The notes: generated by a model from the sequence alone, not told the origin. A stretch of DNA of 64,000 nt from Mucilaginibacter sp. UR6-11 (GCF_020880695.1 NZ_JAJIWO010000001.1:682001-746000), one strand, 5' to 3'; positions 8,801 through 17,634 are shown, counted from the first letter of the stretch. Numbers and translations are program-made.

Positions 8801-11007
8801 AAGGTATCCTGGCGCGCAACTTTACCATTACCAACAATAACCAGGTATTAAGCGTAAACAGCAGCTCGAACGCGTATAACTCGCCCATAACGGTTAGCTT
8901 CCGCGACTTCCATATTGAAACTTTAACCCGGATGGCCCAACAGGATTCTTTACAGGTTGGCGGTGTTATTAACGGCGAGGCCAATATCAGCGATTTTCAG
9001 AAATCAATGAAGTTCACCACTGCTTTAAACATCAATGATTTTAGTTTTAAAGGCGATACCGTAGGAAATATCGCCCTAAAAGTTAACAATCAAACAGAAA
9101 ATGCCTACGCCGCCAACATGAGCATAACCGGCAAGGGCAACCAGGTAGACCTGCAGGGAATATATTATACCAGCCCCGAAAGCAAGTTTGATCTGAACCT
9201 GAATATTGTTAAACTAAACATGAAGAGTATTGAGGGCTTTAGCTTTGGCAGCATCCGCAATGCCAAAGGTATTGTAACGGGCCAGCTGCACATAACCGGC
9301 ACAACTGCCACACCCGTCGTCCGCGGCGATGTTAACTTTAACCAGGTTGGGTTTAATGTTACCATGCTTAACTCCTACTTCACCATGCCTAAAGAAACCA
9401 TTACCTTTAATGAAGATGGCATATTGTTCAGAGATTTTACCCTGGTTGATTCGACCGGCAATAAAGCTATTGTAACGGGCACGCTGTATACTAAAACCTT
9501 TACCGACTTTAAATTTGGCATTGATATTAATGCAACCAATTTCAGGGCGGTTAACTCTACCCAGGCGGATAATAAATTATTTTATGGTAAGCTTTATATA
9601 GATACCAAAATACAGATCCGCGGCACCCAAAATTCACCGCGCGTTGATGCCAATTTAACCGTGAATGATAAAACCGATATGACTTTTGTCTTACCCCAAA
9701 ATGATCCTGGTATTGAAGACCGGAAGGGCGTGGTAGAGGTTATTAATGAAAATGCACCAAAGTTAGATTCAATCATGCTGGCTAAGCGGCTTGACTCGCT
9801 TAAACAAACCAGTTTGAGCGGTTTAGATGTTAACGCCACCATCAATATTAATAAGGCGGCTAAATTCACCATTGTGATTGATGAGCGTAATGGCGATGTT
9901 GTACAGCTACAGGGCGAAGCCCGCTTAAACGGCGGCATTGACCCAAGCGGCAAAACCAGCTTAACCGGTACCTATACCGTCGAAGATGGCTCGTATAACC
10001 TGGCTTATGCCACTGTAAAACGTAAATTCAATTTCAAAAAAGGCAGCTCGATTACCTGGACCGGCGACCCTACCACGGCCAACATAAATCTGACCGCCAT
10101 TTATGTAGCCAATGTACCGCCTATTGATTTGGTGAACCAGCAGGATGATGGCAGCACCAGCTCGACCATGCTTAAGCAAAAGCTGCCGTTTAATGTACTG
10201 CTTAATTTAAATAACCAGCTATTAAAGCCGGATATTACTTTTGACATTGTACTGCCCGACAACAATTACACGGTATCGCCTGATGTAATCAGCAACGTAA
10301 ACACCCGGCTGGCACAGATACGCCAGGATCCTAACGAGATGAATAAACAAGTGCTGGGCGTATTGGTGCTGGGACACTTTATTGGTGATAATCCGTTACA
10401 GAGCCAGGGGGGCGGCACCGGCATTAACGGCGCTATACGTAACAGCGTAAGCGGCCTGCTGTCAGACCAGTTAAATAAACTGGCCGGTAACCTGATAGGC
10501 GGAGTACAGTTAAGCTTCGATTTAACGTCGGGCGCTGATTATTCATCAGGTGTTCAGCAAAACCGGACAGATTTGAATGTAGGCCTGTCCAAACAATTCC
10601 TTAATGACAGGTTAACTGTTACAATAGGCAACAACTTTAACCTGGAGGGACAAAATCAGCCGGGGCAAAAAACCACGGATATAGCCGGTAATTTATCCGT
10701 AAACTATAAGCTAACAGCCGACGGCCGTTACATGATCCGCGCTTACCGCCGCGACGAATTTATTGTGGTTGAGGGGCAGGTTATTGAAACCGGCGTAGGT
10801 TTCTCTTTAACCTATGAGTATAATCGCTTTAAAGAGCTGTTTCGTAAAAAATCACAACGGGACAAACAGTTGTTAAAAGAGTATAACGATAAGCAAAAAG
10901 AACAAAAGAAAGAGCAGAAAGCCGCTGATAAGCAACACGATGACCAGGTAGCCCCTGTAGTACAACCAGCTGATAAACCTGCCGAACAAAAACAAACATC
11001 AAACTAA
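5854..11007 (+). CDS. tamB: Translocation and assembly module protein TamB
   Basis: 1717 residues, in the range of large Bacteroidota TamB/AsmA-like proteins. One N-terminal membrane anchor (about residues 10-34) is followed by a very long periplasmic stretch rich in repeated beta-strands (many DxNIxxNxL-type segments), as expected of a lipid-carrying groove. The C-terminal DUF490/TamB domain is at about 1230-1650, with the conserved-looking VLGVLVLGHFIGDNPL. The last ~45 residues are charged (KQKEQKKEQK). In the family, TamB spans the periplasm and works with an Omp85 partner; here that partner starts 3 bases downstream. The only usable start is TTG at 5854, because an in-frame stop lies at 5806-5808 and no ATG or GTG lies between. 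Confidence 0.93.
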   Translation: MGRFGRIALKTILWIIASVIFLVLLVVILIQVPAVQNLVKDKAVTFLQNKIHTKVEIGHISLGLPKLLVLENVYFEDQKKDTLIAGDKLKVDISMLQLLHHKVEINELNLQGITAKINRGKDSVFNFDYILKAFAGEQKKEVKPTDTTSTMKFTMDKIVLDRINVSYKDLTTGNDVKFLLGHFDTRIKDFDMDKMKFTIPKINLSGVNARIIQTPMGSSIAQAAKIDTAVKPLNMDLSLGTIDVSKIYVVYRSGEMAANINLSKFLVEMDKIDLKNQKAGIKSIALNDTKAALTFAKPQTVKKAVVKAIKKLDTLTSNPNKKGWIATLGKITLVNDDLKFDNEAQAPMARGLDFAHMHIRNLNADAENIAYSPETLSGNINSFTFTEKSGLAINRFHTKFFYGPTSAYLNDLLVETPQTIIQKQVHVSYPSIAAITKNIGLLHVNANVDGTRINLKDVLLLMPAMAGMEPFKHSPNSVFLINGKVDGQVNNLNIPYLEIRGLHNTHIKASARLKGLPDLNKAYFDVNIADFNTSAADIAKLVPAGTIPASISIPASMNLKGNFKGGMRNFNTKLNLRSTYGAADLTASMKNGSSKTGAVYAVNIKANNLNVGAFTKQPQMVGMVTLSANIKGRGLDPKTASLQFNGTVNKAYVKGYNYQNLQLKGTAANGNYTVVSRMRDANISFTLNAKANLNKKYPSIKANLMLDSINLKNLHLTASTLRLHGKVVADIPTADPDYLNANIKVTDLLVVDSARRVRIDSISLVSTATADSSTLRLKTPFLNARMGGKYKLTQVAPAMQDLISKYFDTNLGKAAPKTKPAYSPQQFTFALRIMKTPLLTQFMPALKQLDPVNITGRFNSATGEFVVNGTMPKIVYGTEIINNGKLAINTGNNALNYSLTVDEVKMSSSLDLLFPSVSGSAQNNKLNINVQVRDAAKKERYRMAGIFSVLPNEYQFSFLQDGVMFNYIPWAVNADNALQFGSKGILARNFTITNNNQVLSVNSSSNAYNSPITVSFRDFHIETLTRMAQQDSLQVGGVINGEANISDFQKSMKFTTALNINDFSFKGDTVGNIALKVNNQTENAYAANMSITGKGNQVDLQGIYYTSPESKFDLNLNIVKLNMKSIEGFSFGSIRNAKGIVTGQLHITGTTATPVVRGDVNFNQVGFNVTMLNSYFTMPKETITFNEDGILFRDFTLVDSTGNKAIVTGTLYTKTFTDFKFGIDINATNFRAVNSTQADNKLFYGKLYIDTKIQIRGTQNSPRVDANLTVNDKTDMTFVLPQNDPGIEDRKGVVEVINENAPKLDSIMLAKRLDSLKQTSLSGLDVNATININKAAKFTIVIDERNGDVVQLQGEARLNGGIDPSGKTSLTGTYTVEDGSYNLAYATVKRKFNFKKGSSITWTGDPTTANINLTAIYVANVPPIDLVNQQDDGSTSSTMLKQKLPFNVLLNLNNQLLKPDITFDIVLPDNNYTVSPDVISNVNTRLAQIRQDPNEMNKQVLGVLVLGHFIGDNPLQSQGGGTGINGAIRNSVSGLLSDQLNKLAGNLIGGVQLSFDLTSGADYSSGVQQNRTDLNVGLSKQFLNDRLTVTIGNNFNLEGQNQPGQKTTDIAGNLSVNYKLTADGRYMIRAYRRDEFIVVEGQVIETGVGFSLTYEYNRFKELFRKKSQRDKQLLKEYNDKQKEQKKEQKAADKQHDDQVAPVVQPADKPAEQKQTSN

Positions 11008-11010
11008 CCA

Positions 11011-13311
11011 ATGGCCAAACTTAGATATATACTTATTATTTTATTTGCCGCTTTTTTAAGCGCCTGCAGCACCACTAAATACCTGGGGCCTGGGCAAAAG
11101 CTATACACCGGCGGCCAAATAAAAATCACCGATAAGCAAAACTCTAAAAAGGGCGACATTAAAGCCATCACTGCCGATCTGGGATCATTATTGCGCCCGG
11201 CGCCTAATTCAACCATATTGGGCCTGCGTTATAAGCTATGGATATACGATAAAACCCGGACCAATAAGGTTAGGGGGCTAAGACATTATTTAAATACCCA
11301 TTTTGGCGAGCCGCCTGTTTTAATAAGTTCTGTTGATTTAGTGAAGAACAGCAGCATTTTACAAAACAGGCTGCAAAACAAAGGCTATTTTTTAGCGGAG
11401 GTAAGCGGCGATACGGTCAGCAAGAAAAAATCAAAGCTGGCTAAGGCGGTTTATACCGTACAAACGGGTCCGGCCTATCATTATCGCCAAATTACTTTTC
11501 CTGCTGATAAAGACGACCTGGATACCGCCGTTGCAGGTACGGCCAAAGAGAGTTTGTTAAGAGTTGGAGACCGGTACGACCTTGATGTAATAAAAAATGA
11601 GCGCATCCGTATAGATGCGAAGTTGAAAGAAAAAGGGTTCTTCTATTTCTCGCCTGATAACCTGATCATGCGGTATGACAGCACCAAAGCCAACCATACC
11701 ATTGACATGTTTGTGAAGGTTAAAGAAACCACGCCCGACCAGGCGCGATGGATCTACTCTATCCGTAATATCTATGTTTATCCTAAATACTCCTTAAGGG
11801 ATACTTCACTTAAATTAGATTCAGCCGAGCATTATGCCTGGTATAATGTGATCGATCCGAAGAAAACTGTACGGCCATTTATATTTAAAAATACCGTATT
11901 ACTGCATCCGAATGATATTTATAACCGCACTGCGCATAATAACAGCCTTAACCGCTTTATTGAATTGGGCCCGTTTAGCTTTGTGAAAAACCGTTTTGAG
12001 GACGTTACCCCCGACTCGCCGAAGCTGGACATCTATTATTTCCTGACGCAGGCTAAACGAAAATCACTCACCGCCGAAATTGTAGCGCGCCAAACCTCGG
12101 CCAATTATGACGGTACGCAGTTTAACCTTACTTTCAGAAACAAAAATACTTTTAAAGGCGGCGAACTATTCACCGTTAATTTCTTTACCAGTACGGATAA
12201 GCAGTTTGGCAGCTATAATAACGGTTTCAACGTTTTCCAGTTTGGGGTAAAACCGTCTATAAGCTGGCCCAGGATTGTTGGACCAATTGATATTAAAACA
12301 AATAACGCTTATATCCCCCGCACCATTCTTACTGCCGGCTATACACTTATTGACCGTACAAAGCTATACCGGCTAAACTCGTTTGATGCAGCTTTTGGCT
12401 ACCAATGGAAACCAAACTTGCATAAGCAGCACATGCTTAATTTAATTGAGTTAACCTATGTTGACGCCGCCAACGTAAGCCAGCTTTACCAGGATAGTAT
12501 CCGTAAAACGCGTAACCCCACTTTAACCCACGTTATTAATAACCAGCTTACTTTTGGCCCAAGCTATAGCTATACCTTTGATAACTCGACCGAGGAATTC
12601 AGGACCAATAGCATTTACTATAAGGGTAAGGTAAGCCTGTCCGGAAACTTATATGGTATCATTAGCGGCGCCGACACCTTAAACGGAAAAGTAAGGAAGA
12701 TTTTTGGCACGCCGTTTAATCAGTATGTTAAAGTTGAGAACGACCTGAGATATTTCTATAAACTTTGGCCGGGTGCCAAAATAGCCAGCCGTATGCAGGT
12801 TGATGTTGGTTTACCGTATGGTAATTCAACCATTTTACCGTATAGCCAGCAATTTTTTATCGGCGGGCCCAATAGTTTGCGGGGGTTCCAGGCCAGGTCA
12901 ATTGGCCCGGGTTCATACTATCCGCCGGGATCAGTAACCAATGGCACTCAGTTTTTGCCTGATGAATCAGGAGATATTAAACTGGAAGCAAATATTGAAT
13001 ACCGGCAAAAACTGATTAGCATAGTTGAGGGCGCGCTGTTTGCCGACGCGGGTAATATCTGGTTAATGAAGAGCCATTATGGCTTGCCGGGCGCCGCGTT
13101 TAGCAAAAGCTTCCTGAGCCAGGTAGCTGCCGACGCCGGTTTTGGCCTGCGCTTCGACCTCTCGGTATTGATATTACGTACTGATTTTGGTTTCCCGCTG
13201 ATCAAGCCAAAATCAAACAATACCGGTATTATAGACGGTGTAGACTATACAGGGTCAGGCTGGCACGGTTCAAACATGGTGTTTAATTTGGCTATCGGGT
13301 ATCCGTTTTAA
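11011..13311 (+). CDS. tamL: Omp85-family outer membrane lipoprotein, TamL (TamA-like)
   Basis: 766 residues. A lipoprotein signal with lipobox LSAC (acylated Cys19) opens the protein, which is the mark of Bacteroidota TamL as opposed to TamA. POTRA-like repeats follow in the first half (for example LQNRLQNKGYFLAEV and RIDAKLKEKGFFYFSP). The C-terminal Omp85 beta-barrel has the LRGFQ motif near residue 625 (the conserved RGF of loop 6) and ends in an aromatic residue (IGYPF). It follows tamB by 3 bases, so the pair forms one operon for outer-membrane protein or lipid transport. The alternative, a generic BamA paralogue, is less likely given the tamB neighbour. Confidence 0.93.
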   Translation: MAKLRYILIILFAAFLSACSTTKYLGPGQKLYTGGQIKITDKQNSKKGDIKAITADLGSLLRPAPNSTILGLRYKLWIYDKTRTNKVRGLRHYLNTHFGEPPVLISSVDLVKNSSILQNRLQNKGYFLAEVSGDTVSKKKSKLAKAVYTVQTGPAYHYRQITFPADKDDLDTAVAGTAKESLLRVGDRYDLDVIKNERIRIDAKLKEKGFFYFSPDNLIMRYDSTKANHTIDMFVKVKETTPDQARWIYSIRNIYVYPKYSLRDTSLKLDSAEHYAWYNVIDPKKTVRPFIFKNTVLLHPNDIYNRTAHNNSLNRFIELGPFSFVKNRFEDVTPDSPKLDIYYFLTQAKRKSLTAEIVARQTSANYDGTQFNLTFRNKNTFKGGELFTVNFFTSTDKQFGSYNNGFNVFQFGVKPSISWPRIVGPIDIKTNNAYIPRTILTAGYTLIDRTKLYRLNSFDAAFGYQWKPNLHKQHMLNLIELTYVDAANVSQLYQDSIRKTRNPTLTHVINNQLTFGPSYSYTFDNSTEEFRTNSIYYKGKVSLSGNLYGIISGADTLNGKVRKIFGTPFNQYVKVENDLRYFYKLWPGAKIASRMQVDVGLPYGNSTILPYSQQFFIGGPNSLRGFQARSIGPGSYYPPGSVTNGTQFLPDESGDIKLEANIEYRQKLISIVEGALFADAGNIWLMKSHYGLPGAAFSKSFLSQVAADAGFGLRFDLSVLILRTDFGFPLIKPKSNNTGIIDGVDYTGSGWHGSNMVFNLAIGYPF

Positions 13312-13354
13312 TTAATGAGGAATTTAAATTATGAAGGAGGAGTTAAGCCCTTTT

Positions 13355-14056
13355 TTAACTTGTTACCATTCCGGTTTTAAATTCGTCGCGATATAATTTT
13401 ACCAGCGAAAATAAATGTATTACCCATATCATAGAAATGGTTGTTCCTATAAAAAGTGCAAAATTGCTATGTAAATAAGCCTCCTTTGTGGGGTAACCTA
13501 ACATTTCTTGTAAAATAAAACTTATCAAAATAACAATTGGTCGCAGAAGCACCATATTAATTATAAAGAAACCATAAATTAACCATCTGAAACCACTATC
13601 ACGTATGGATGCTTTTGTATCTCCATATTTTTTACCCAGGCTAAAGCTTCTAATAGAAATAAGTATAACAGGTACAAATATCACAATTAAAGCAAAAATT
13701 CCTTGTGCAATTAAAGCGTAGCGGCTTCTTTGTAAAAAGAAAATAATAGCCAAAATCACAATTGTATATCCAAGCAGCGGAGGTTTAAGCCATTCTATCG
13801 CGTTATGCCAATATTGCGCTTTCACTTCCGCATCAACTGCTGATCTGCAGTCAACCTCCATGTTGAGCATATTGATGCTGCCGCCAAAATCTTCGTCGAT
13901 AATTTGGTAAACGGTACTTTCAAAAAATGGTTGCGCCTCTTTATGTTCTAAGGCCAGCAGAATGTGGTCATATACTTCATCATACGTTTCGCGGTATGTC
14001 AAAGCTTGGTACAGGTATTCCTGTAACCACTGTTTTTCTTGTGCGGTGGGTTTCAT
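13355..14056 (-). CDS. Membrane protein with N-terminal helical domain, paralogue of the next gene
   Basis: 233 residues. The N-terminal ~50 residues (KQWLQEYLYQALTYRETYDE) are helical and acidic and closely match those of the 307-residue neighbour. Four hydrophobic segments follow (about 95-112, 115-135, 160-182, 195-220). The PadR gene upstream and this layout recall the HAAS/DUF1700 type of membrane protein that accompanies PadR regulators; this is inference from arrangement, not from a confirmed domain. It lies 35 bases after the paralogue, presumably in the same operon. Function unknown. Both paralogues end in a similar phrase (LYRDEFKTGM, LYRSEFKTNM). Confidence 0.75.
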   Translation of the reverse strand: MKPTAQEKQWLQEYLYQALTYRETYDEVYDHILLALEHKEAQPFFESTVYQIIDEDFGGSINMLNMEVDCRSAVDAEVKAQYWHNAIEWLKPPLLGYTIVILAIIFFLQRSRYALIAQGIFALIVIFVPVILISIRSFSLGKKYGDTKASIRDSGFRWLIYGFFIINMVLLRPIVILISFILQEMLGYPTKEAYLHSNFALFIGTTISMIWVIHLFSLVKLYRDEFKTGMVTS

Positions 14057-14091
14057 TGGTTTATAATTGTGATAAGGTTTAGGTTATGTTT

Positions 14092-15015
14092 TTAATTGAT
14101 AATCATATTGGTTTTAAACTCGCTGCGATACAGCTCGATCACAGCAAAAACATTGATGATCATTAATACCAAAACACCCGTAGCAATACCATAAATTATG
14201 TTAACTGGTATAAATTTTTCGGTAGCCCAATGTTCTTGTTTAAACCCATATCTTGTAATCAGATCACTTGCCACCAGTACTATAAATAACCGCATAGAAA
14301 TGAGATTCCACAGAAAAGGCGTTCTCCGGAGACCGTCACCTTGCGGCGTTTTATCTTTTCCATATTTATGATTTAACTTAAATCGTCTGATAGCAAACCA
14401 AACCAATAAGAAAGTTAAAAGTATGCCTACAGTCATACCAATAGTATCATTTAGCATAAACAAGTATTTTGTGGCCTGCTGAGCAATCTGGGAAGTAACA
14501 AGAAATTTCAAAAGAACATGATCTGAAGTAAACGCCAGTCTTCTAAAAACTTCATCTTTGATAGATGTTTTGTTCTCGCCATACTTATAGCCTAACTGCG
14601 CCGCCCTTACAGAACAAATAATGGTAGGTAAAATAACTAACAATACAAAAAGCAATAATAACGCACCACCTGTTTTAACGTTAGGAAGCTGCAAATAAAA
14701 TAACCCAATAAACATAGCAGCGGTAACAATAACCAGCGGAGGAACAAACCAGCGCTTAAAATTATTACGAAACCGGGCTTGGGCTGTAGCTTCAACAGCT
14801 CGCCTGCAGTTTTCTTCAAGCACTAACAGTCCGTTGTTACCACCAAAGTCTTTTTCCAGTATGTCCAAAACGACAGTCGCAAAATATTGCTGCTCGGGGT
14901 GGTTTTCTATCGCAAGCAGCATGTGATCATAAACCTCTTCATAGGTTTCGCGATACATCATTACCTTGCGCAGGTAATCTTTTAGCCATTGCTTTTGTTC
15001 GGCGGTTGGTGTCAT
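14092..15015 (-). CDS. Membrane protein with N-terminal helical domain, PadR-linked
   Basis: 307 residues. The N-terminal domain (KQWLKDYLRKVMMYRETYEE, then VYDHMLLAIE) matches the downstream paralogue almost residue for residue in spacing. About six hydrophobic segments follow (near 90-108, 118-138, 178-190, 195-215, 235-252, 270-292). It starts 31 bases after the PadR gene stop, so the order padR, this gene, paralogue suggests one operon controlled by PadR. A pair of PadR-linked membrane proteins may sense or respond to envelope stress, but nothing in the sequence proves a role. Confidence 0.75.
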   Translation of the reverse strand: MTPTAEQKQWLKDYLRKVMMYRETYEEVYDHMLLAIENHPEQQYFATVVLDILEKDFGGNNGLLVLEENCRRAVEATAQARFRNNFKRWFVPPLVIVTAAMFIGLFYLQLPNVKTGGALLLLFVLLVILPTIICSVRAAQLGYKYGENKTSIKDEVFRRLAFTSDHVLLKFLVTSQIAQQATKYLFMLNDTIGMTVGILLTFLLVWFAIRRFKLNHKYGKDKTPQGDGLRRTPFLWNLISMRLFIVLVASDLITRYGFKQEHWATEKFIPVNIIYGIATGVLVLMIINVFAVIELYRSEFKTNMIIN

Positions 15016-15046
15016 TGGTTTAGGTATTTACTTTAAATTCATTACT

Positions 15047-15385
15047 TCATTTAACAGCGGGCTTAAGGCTCAATAAAGTTTGCAGTTGGTCAATAAAAGC
15101 TTCGGCCTCGGTTACTTTATTGGTAACTTCTTTACCGCCCTGTTCGGTTAAGCGGTAGTACTTGCGTACCCGGTTATCCACTATTTGGGTAAAGGTTTCT
15201 AAAAAGCCGTCGGCTTCCAGCTTATGTAAGGCAGGATATAAAGCGCCTTCGGTCAGCAGGACATCGCCTGCCGAAATCTCTTTTACCTTTTGGGTAATTT
15301 CATAGCCATACATCTCTGTATGGTCTTCCAGCAATTTTAAAATAACAGTTTGAAGGGTGCCTTTCAGTAACGGATTAGTGCTCAT
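15047..15385 (-). CDS. PadR family transcriptional regulator
   Basis: 112 residues, the normal size of a short PadR protein. It has the family pattern: a winged helix starting LLKGTLQTVILKLLEDHTEM with YGYEITQ, a recognition region ending LTEGALYPALHKLEADGFLE, the wing VRKYYRLTEQGG, and a short C-terminal dimerisation helix. It is probably a repressor of its own operon, which also holds the two membrane proteins. A consensus promoter lies immediately upstream, overlapped by a perfect 14-base inverted repeat. The start codon is only 7 bases from the -7 box, so the transcript would be almost leaderless. Confidence 0.95.
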   Translation of the reverse strand: MSTNPLLKGTLQTVILKLLEDHTEMYGYEITQKVKEISAGDVLLTEGALYPALHKLEADGFLETFTQIVDNRVRKYYRLTEQGGKEVTNKVTEAEAFIDQLQTLLSLKPAVK

Positions 15386-15392
15386 ATAACAA

Positions 15393-15423
15393 CAAATATA
15401 TAAATATTTATATACCTAACAAA
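15393..15423 (-). promoter_or_regulatory. padR promoter, full -33/-7 Bacteroidota consensus
   Basis: The minus strand reads TTTG (15420-15423), a 19-base spacer, then TATATTTG (15393-15400). This fits the Bacteroidota sigma consensus TTTG-N19-TAnnTTTG exactly. The -7 box ends 7 bases from the padR ATG, implying a leader of only a few bases. Confidence 0.75.
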
Positions 15424-15438
15424 CTTAGGTATATAAAT
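15406..15438. promoter_or_regulatory. Putative PadR operator
   Basis: ATTTATATACCTAA (15406-15419), a 5-base spacer CAAAC, and TTAGGTATATAAAT (15425-15438) form a perfect 14-base inverted repeat. The spacer contains the -33 TTTG of the padR promoter, so a dimer bound here would block polymerase. A dimeric PadR is the obvious ligand, giving autoregulation. The repeat also lies ahead of the divergent sugar dehydrogenase gene, about 100 bases from its start. Confidence 0.6.
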
Positions 15439-15541
15439 TTAAAAGTAATTAATTGAGATAAAAACAGTTTTAAAAATATCCCGGTTTTTTATTACTTTGA
15501 CAATCATTTATTGAAACCCACGGCACCAGCTGTCCCCTGAC

Positions 15542-16987
15542 ATGAAAAAATTAAAATGGTTATTGGCATTTTGCTTTGCCGCGTTTATTTTAAGTGCTTT
15601 TGTTACCGGTAAAAAAAGCAATACTATTATTGCTGCCGATGATACAACCGGTTATAAAATTGATACGCTTGCCCGCGATTTAGTGGTGCCATGGCAGCTT
15701 GTTTTTTTACCGGATAACAGCCTGCTTTTTACCGAGCGCAACGGCAAACTGAGAATTTACCGGAATGGCCATTTGGTGAATAAACCGGTTTATATCATCA
15801 ATGATATACCGCAACGTAACAAAACAGGATTATTAGGGCTTGTGCTGCATCCTGATTTTATTCATAACCATTTTGTTTATATGGCTAACAACTATTGGCT
15901 GGGCGCCCGTATGCGATTGCAGGTAGTGCGTTATGAGTTTAGGAATGATACGCTGTTGAAACCTTTTTTAATAACGGAGGATATCCATGCCAATCAAAAC
16001 CATACCGGTTGCCGTTTGGTTTTTGGGCCTGATAAGAAACTATACATCACTACCGGCGATGCTGACGAAGCGATTTTAGCGCAGGACCTGAAAACGCTTA
16101 ACGGCAAAATATTAAGGCTGAATGATGATGGAACCATCCCGACAGACAATCCGTTTTTTAATAACGATACCGCCCGCAAAGAGATCTGGAGCTATGGCCA
16201 CCGTAACCCGCAGGGACTGGTATTTGAGCCGGGCACCAATACATTATTCGACTCTGAACACGGCCCCACCGGCGGCGACGAGATCAATATCATTAAACAA
16301 GGCATGAACTATGGCTGGCCCATCATCCACCACCAGTTAACCCGTGAGGGCATGCTATCGCCACTGGCCGAGTTTACGCCATCCATCGGCCCAAGTGAAG
16401 CAATGTTTTATAAAGGCGATAAGTTTCCGCAGTTAAAAGGCAAACTACTGGTGGCCTGCCTGCGTGGCGAATCCATTTTAAAGGTAACACTGGATCATGA
16501 CAAGATCATTAACCAGGAAGTATTGTTAAAGAAGCAATATGGCCGCATCCGTTCACTGGTAACCGGGCCCGATGGTTATATCTATTTTTCCACCTCCCAG
16601 GTCGACCCTGCCGAAGGACAGCCGCGGCCGGATTATGACATGATCCTGCGCATGCGCCCGTCTGGCAGTAAGGGCAATTTATTGTCCACGCAAAAAATTG
16701 AAGCCAACACGGTTGCACAAATGGTTACGGTAAAAATGACTACCCCGATGCTGATCCAGCAAATGTGCGCGAGCTGTCACGGCGAGAATTTGAAAGGAAC
16801 TGATAAAGGCGTGAACCTGGTTACCGTCGCCTTAAAACATGGCAGTACTAAACAGTCTATCATCAATACCATAACCAATGGGGTGTTAGATAAAGGTATG
16901 CCGGCGTGGAATGGCGCTATAAGTAAGGTGGATATTGATAAGATAGCTGGTTATATTATTGCGAAAAGGAAAGCGATTAAGGAGTAA
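15542..16987 (+). CDS. PQQ-dependent aldose sugar dehydrogenase with C-terminal cytochrome c domain
   Basis: 481 residues. A signal peptide (about residues 1-22) sends it to the periplasm. Residues ~45-375 form the glucose/sorbosone dehydrogenase six-bladed propeller, with typical phrases NQNHTGCRLVFGPDKKLYI, WSYGHRNPQGLVF and DSEHGPTGGDEIN; family members oxidise aldoses with PQQ. From about residue 395 a single cytochrome c domain follows, with the haem site CASCHG near 409-414 and a possible axial Met in KGMPAW. The fusion would pass electrons from PQQ directly to haem and on to the respiratory chain. It is divergent from padR. A near-consensus TTACTTTG at about 15,492 may be its -7 box. 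Confidence 0.9.
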   Translation: MKKLKWLLAFCFAAFILSAFVTGKKSNTIIAADDTTGYKIDTLARDLVVPWQLVFLPDNSLLFTERNGKLRIYRNGHLVNKPVYIINDIPQRNKTGLLGLVLHPDFIHNHFVYMANNYWLGARMRLQVVRYEFRNDTLLKPFLITEDIHANQNHTGCRLVFGPDKKLYITTGDADEAILAQDLKTLNGKILRLNDDGTIPTDNPFFNNDTARKEIWSYGHRNPQGLVFEPGTNTLFDSEHGPTGGDEINIIKQGMNYGWPIIHHQLTREGMLSPLAEFTPSIGPSEAMFYKGDKFPQLKGKLLVACLRGESILKVTLDHDKIINQEVLLKKQYGRIRSLVTGPDGYIYFSTSQVDPAEGQPRPDYDMILRMRPSGSKGNLLSTQKIEANTVAQMVTVKMTTPMLIQQMCASCHGENLKGTDKGVNLVTVALKHGSTKQSIINTITNGVLDKGMPAWNGAISKVDIDKIAGYIIAKRKAIKE

Positions 16988-17032
16988 TTTAGGTTCGTCC
17001 TTATAAGGATACTATGTATTATTAGCTTGTGA

Positions 17033-17634
17033 CTACCCGATATACCTCGCCATCCAAACAGTAGCACCGCACTCTTTGTCATCGACGACGTGTTTTATAA
17101 CTTCAAAATTGTAGGCTTTTAGCAAATCTTCATACTCGGCAGTATCTAGGGATCCATGGAATACATGTTCGCCCCCATTAATCCCCCAGGCTTCGCCATG
17201 CGCTGTGCCGGAAGTAAAAAGTAAAATACCATTTGGGCTAAGGTGCTGTGCAAAAACTACAAACATAGCCGGCTGATCTTCGGCGGCCAAATGGAAGAAG
17301 CTGTTCCAGGCTATTATAGCGTCGAACTTTCTATCTAACTTAAGCTCGCGCATATCCTGCAAAATAAATTCGGTTTCGGGGAAGTTTGTTTTGGCGATAC
17401 CTAAGATCTCGCTACTGGCATCGACACCTGTGACTTTTATTTTTTATCCAGGAGATATTTCAATATCGGTTTACCGGTTCCACAACCTAAATCAAGTATA
17501 GTACCGTCAGCCGGTAACCGCGATATAAGTTCGTCCAGGTATTTTTTCTCCGTTAAACGGGTATATCGGTTGGCGGCAAACCAGGCGGCTATCTTGTCAT
17601 ATACTTTATAAACGTTTTGTCTTTCGCCTTGCAT
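17033..17634 (-). pseudogene. Class I SAM-dependent methyltransferase, interrupted by a one-base frameshift
   Basis: Two minus-strand frames together make one protein of about 200 residues. The first part (17634 down to 17437) ends with ILDLGCGTGKPILKYLLDKK, which contains the SAM-binding glycine motif I, then a stop. The second part continues in another frame with KVTGVDASSEILG (motif II acidic loop), then LDRKFDAIIAWNSFFHL (motif IV). The break is at a run of six A (17440-17445 as T on the plus strand); seven A would restore the frame perfectly. Either a recent mutation or a homopolymer base-calling error. Substrate unknown. Confidence 0.88.

Noticed and set aside
16998-17009. Palindrome TCCTTATAAGGA after the sugar dehydrogenase
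   Set aside because: Too short, with no loop or T tract, to support a terminator or operator claim.
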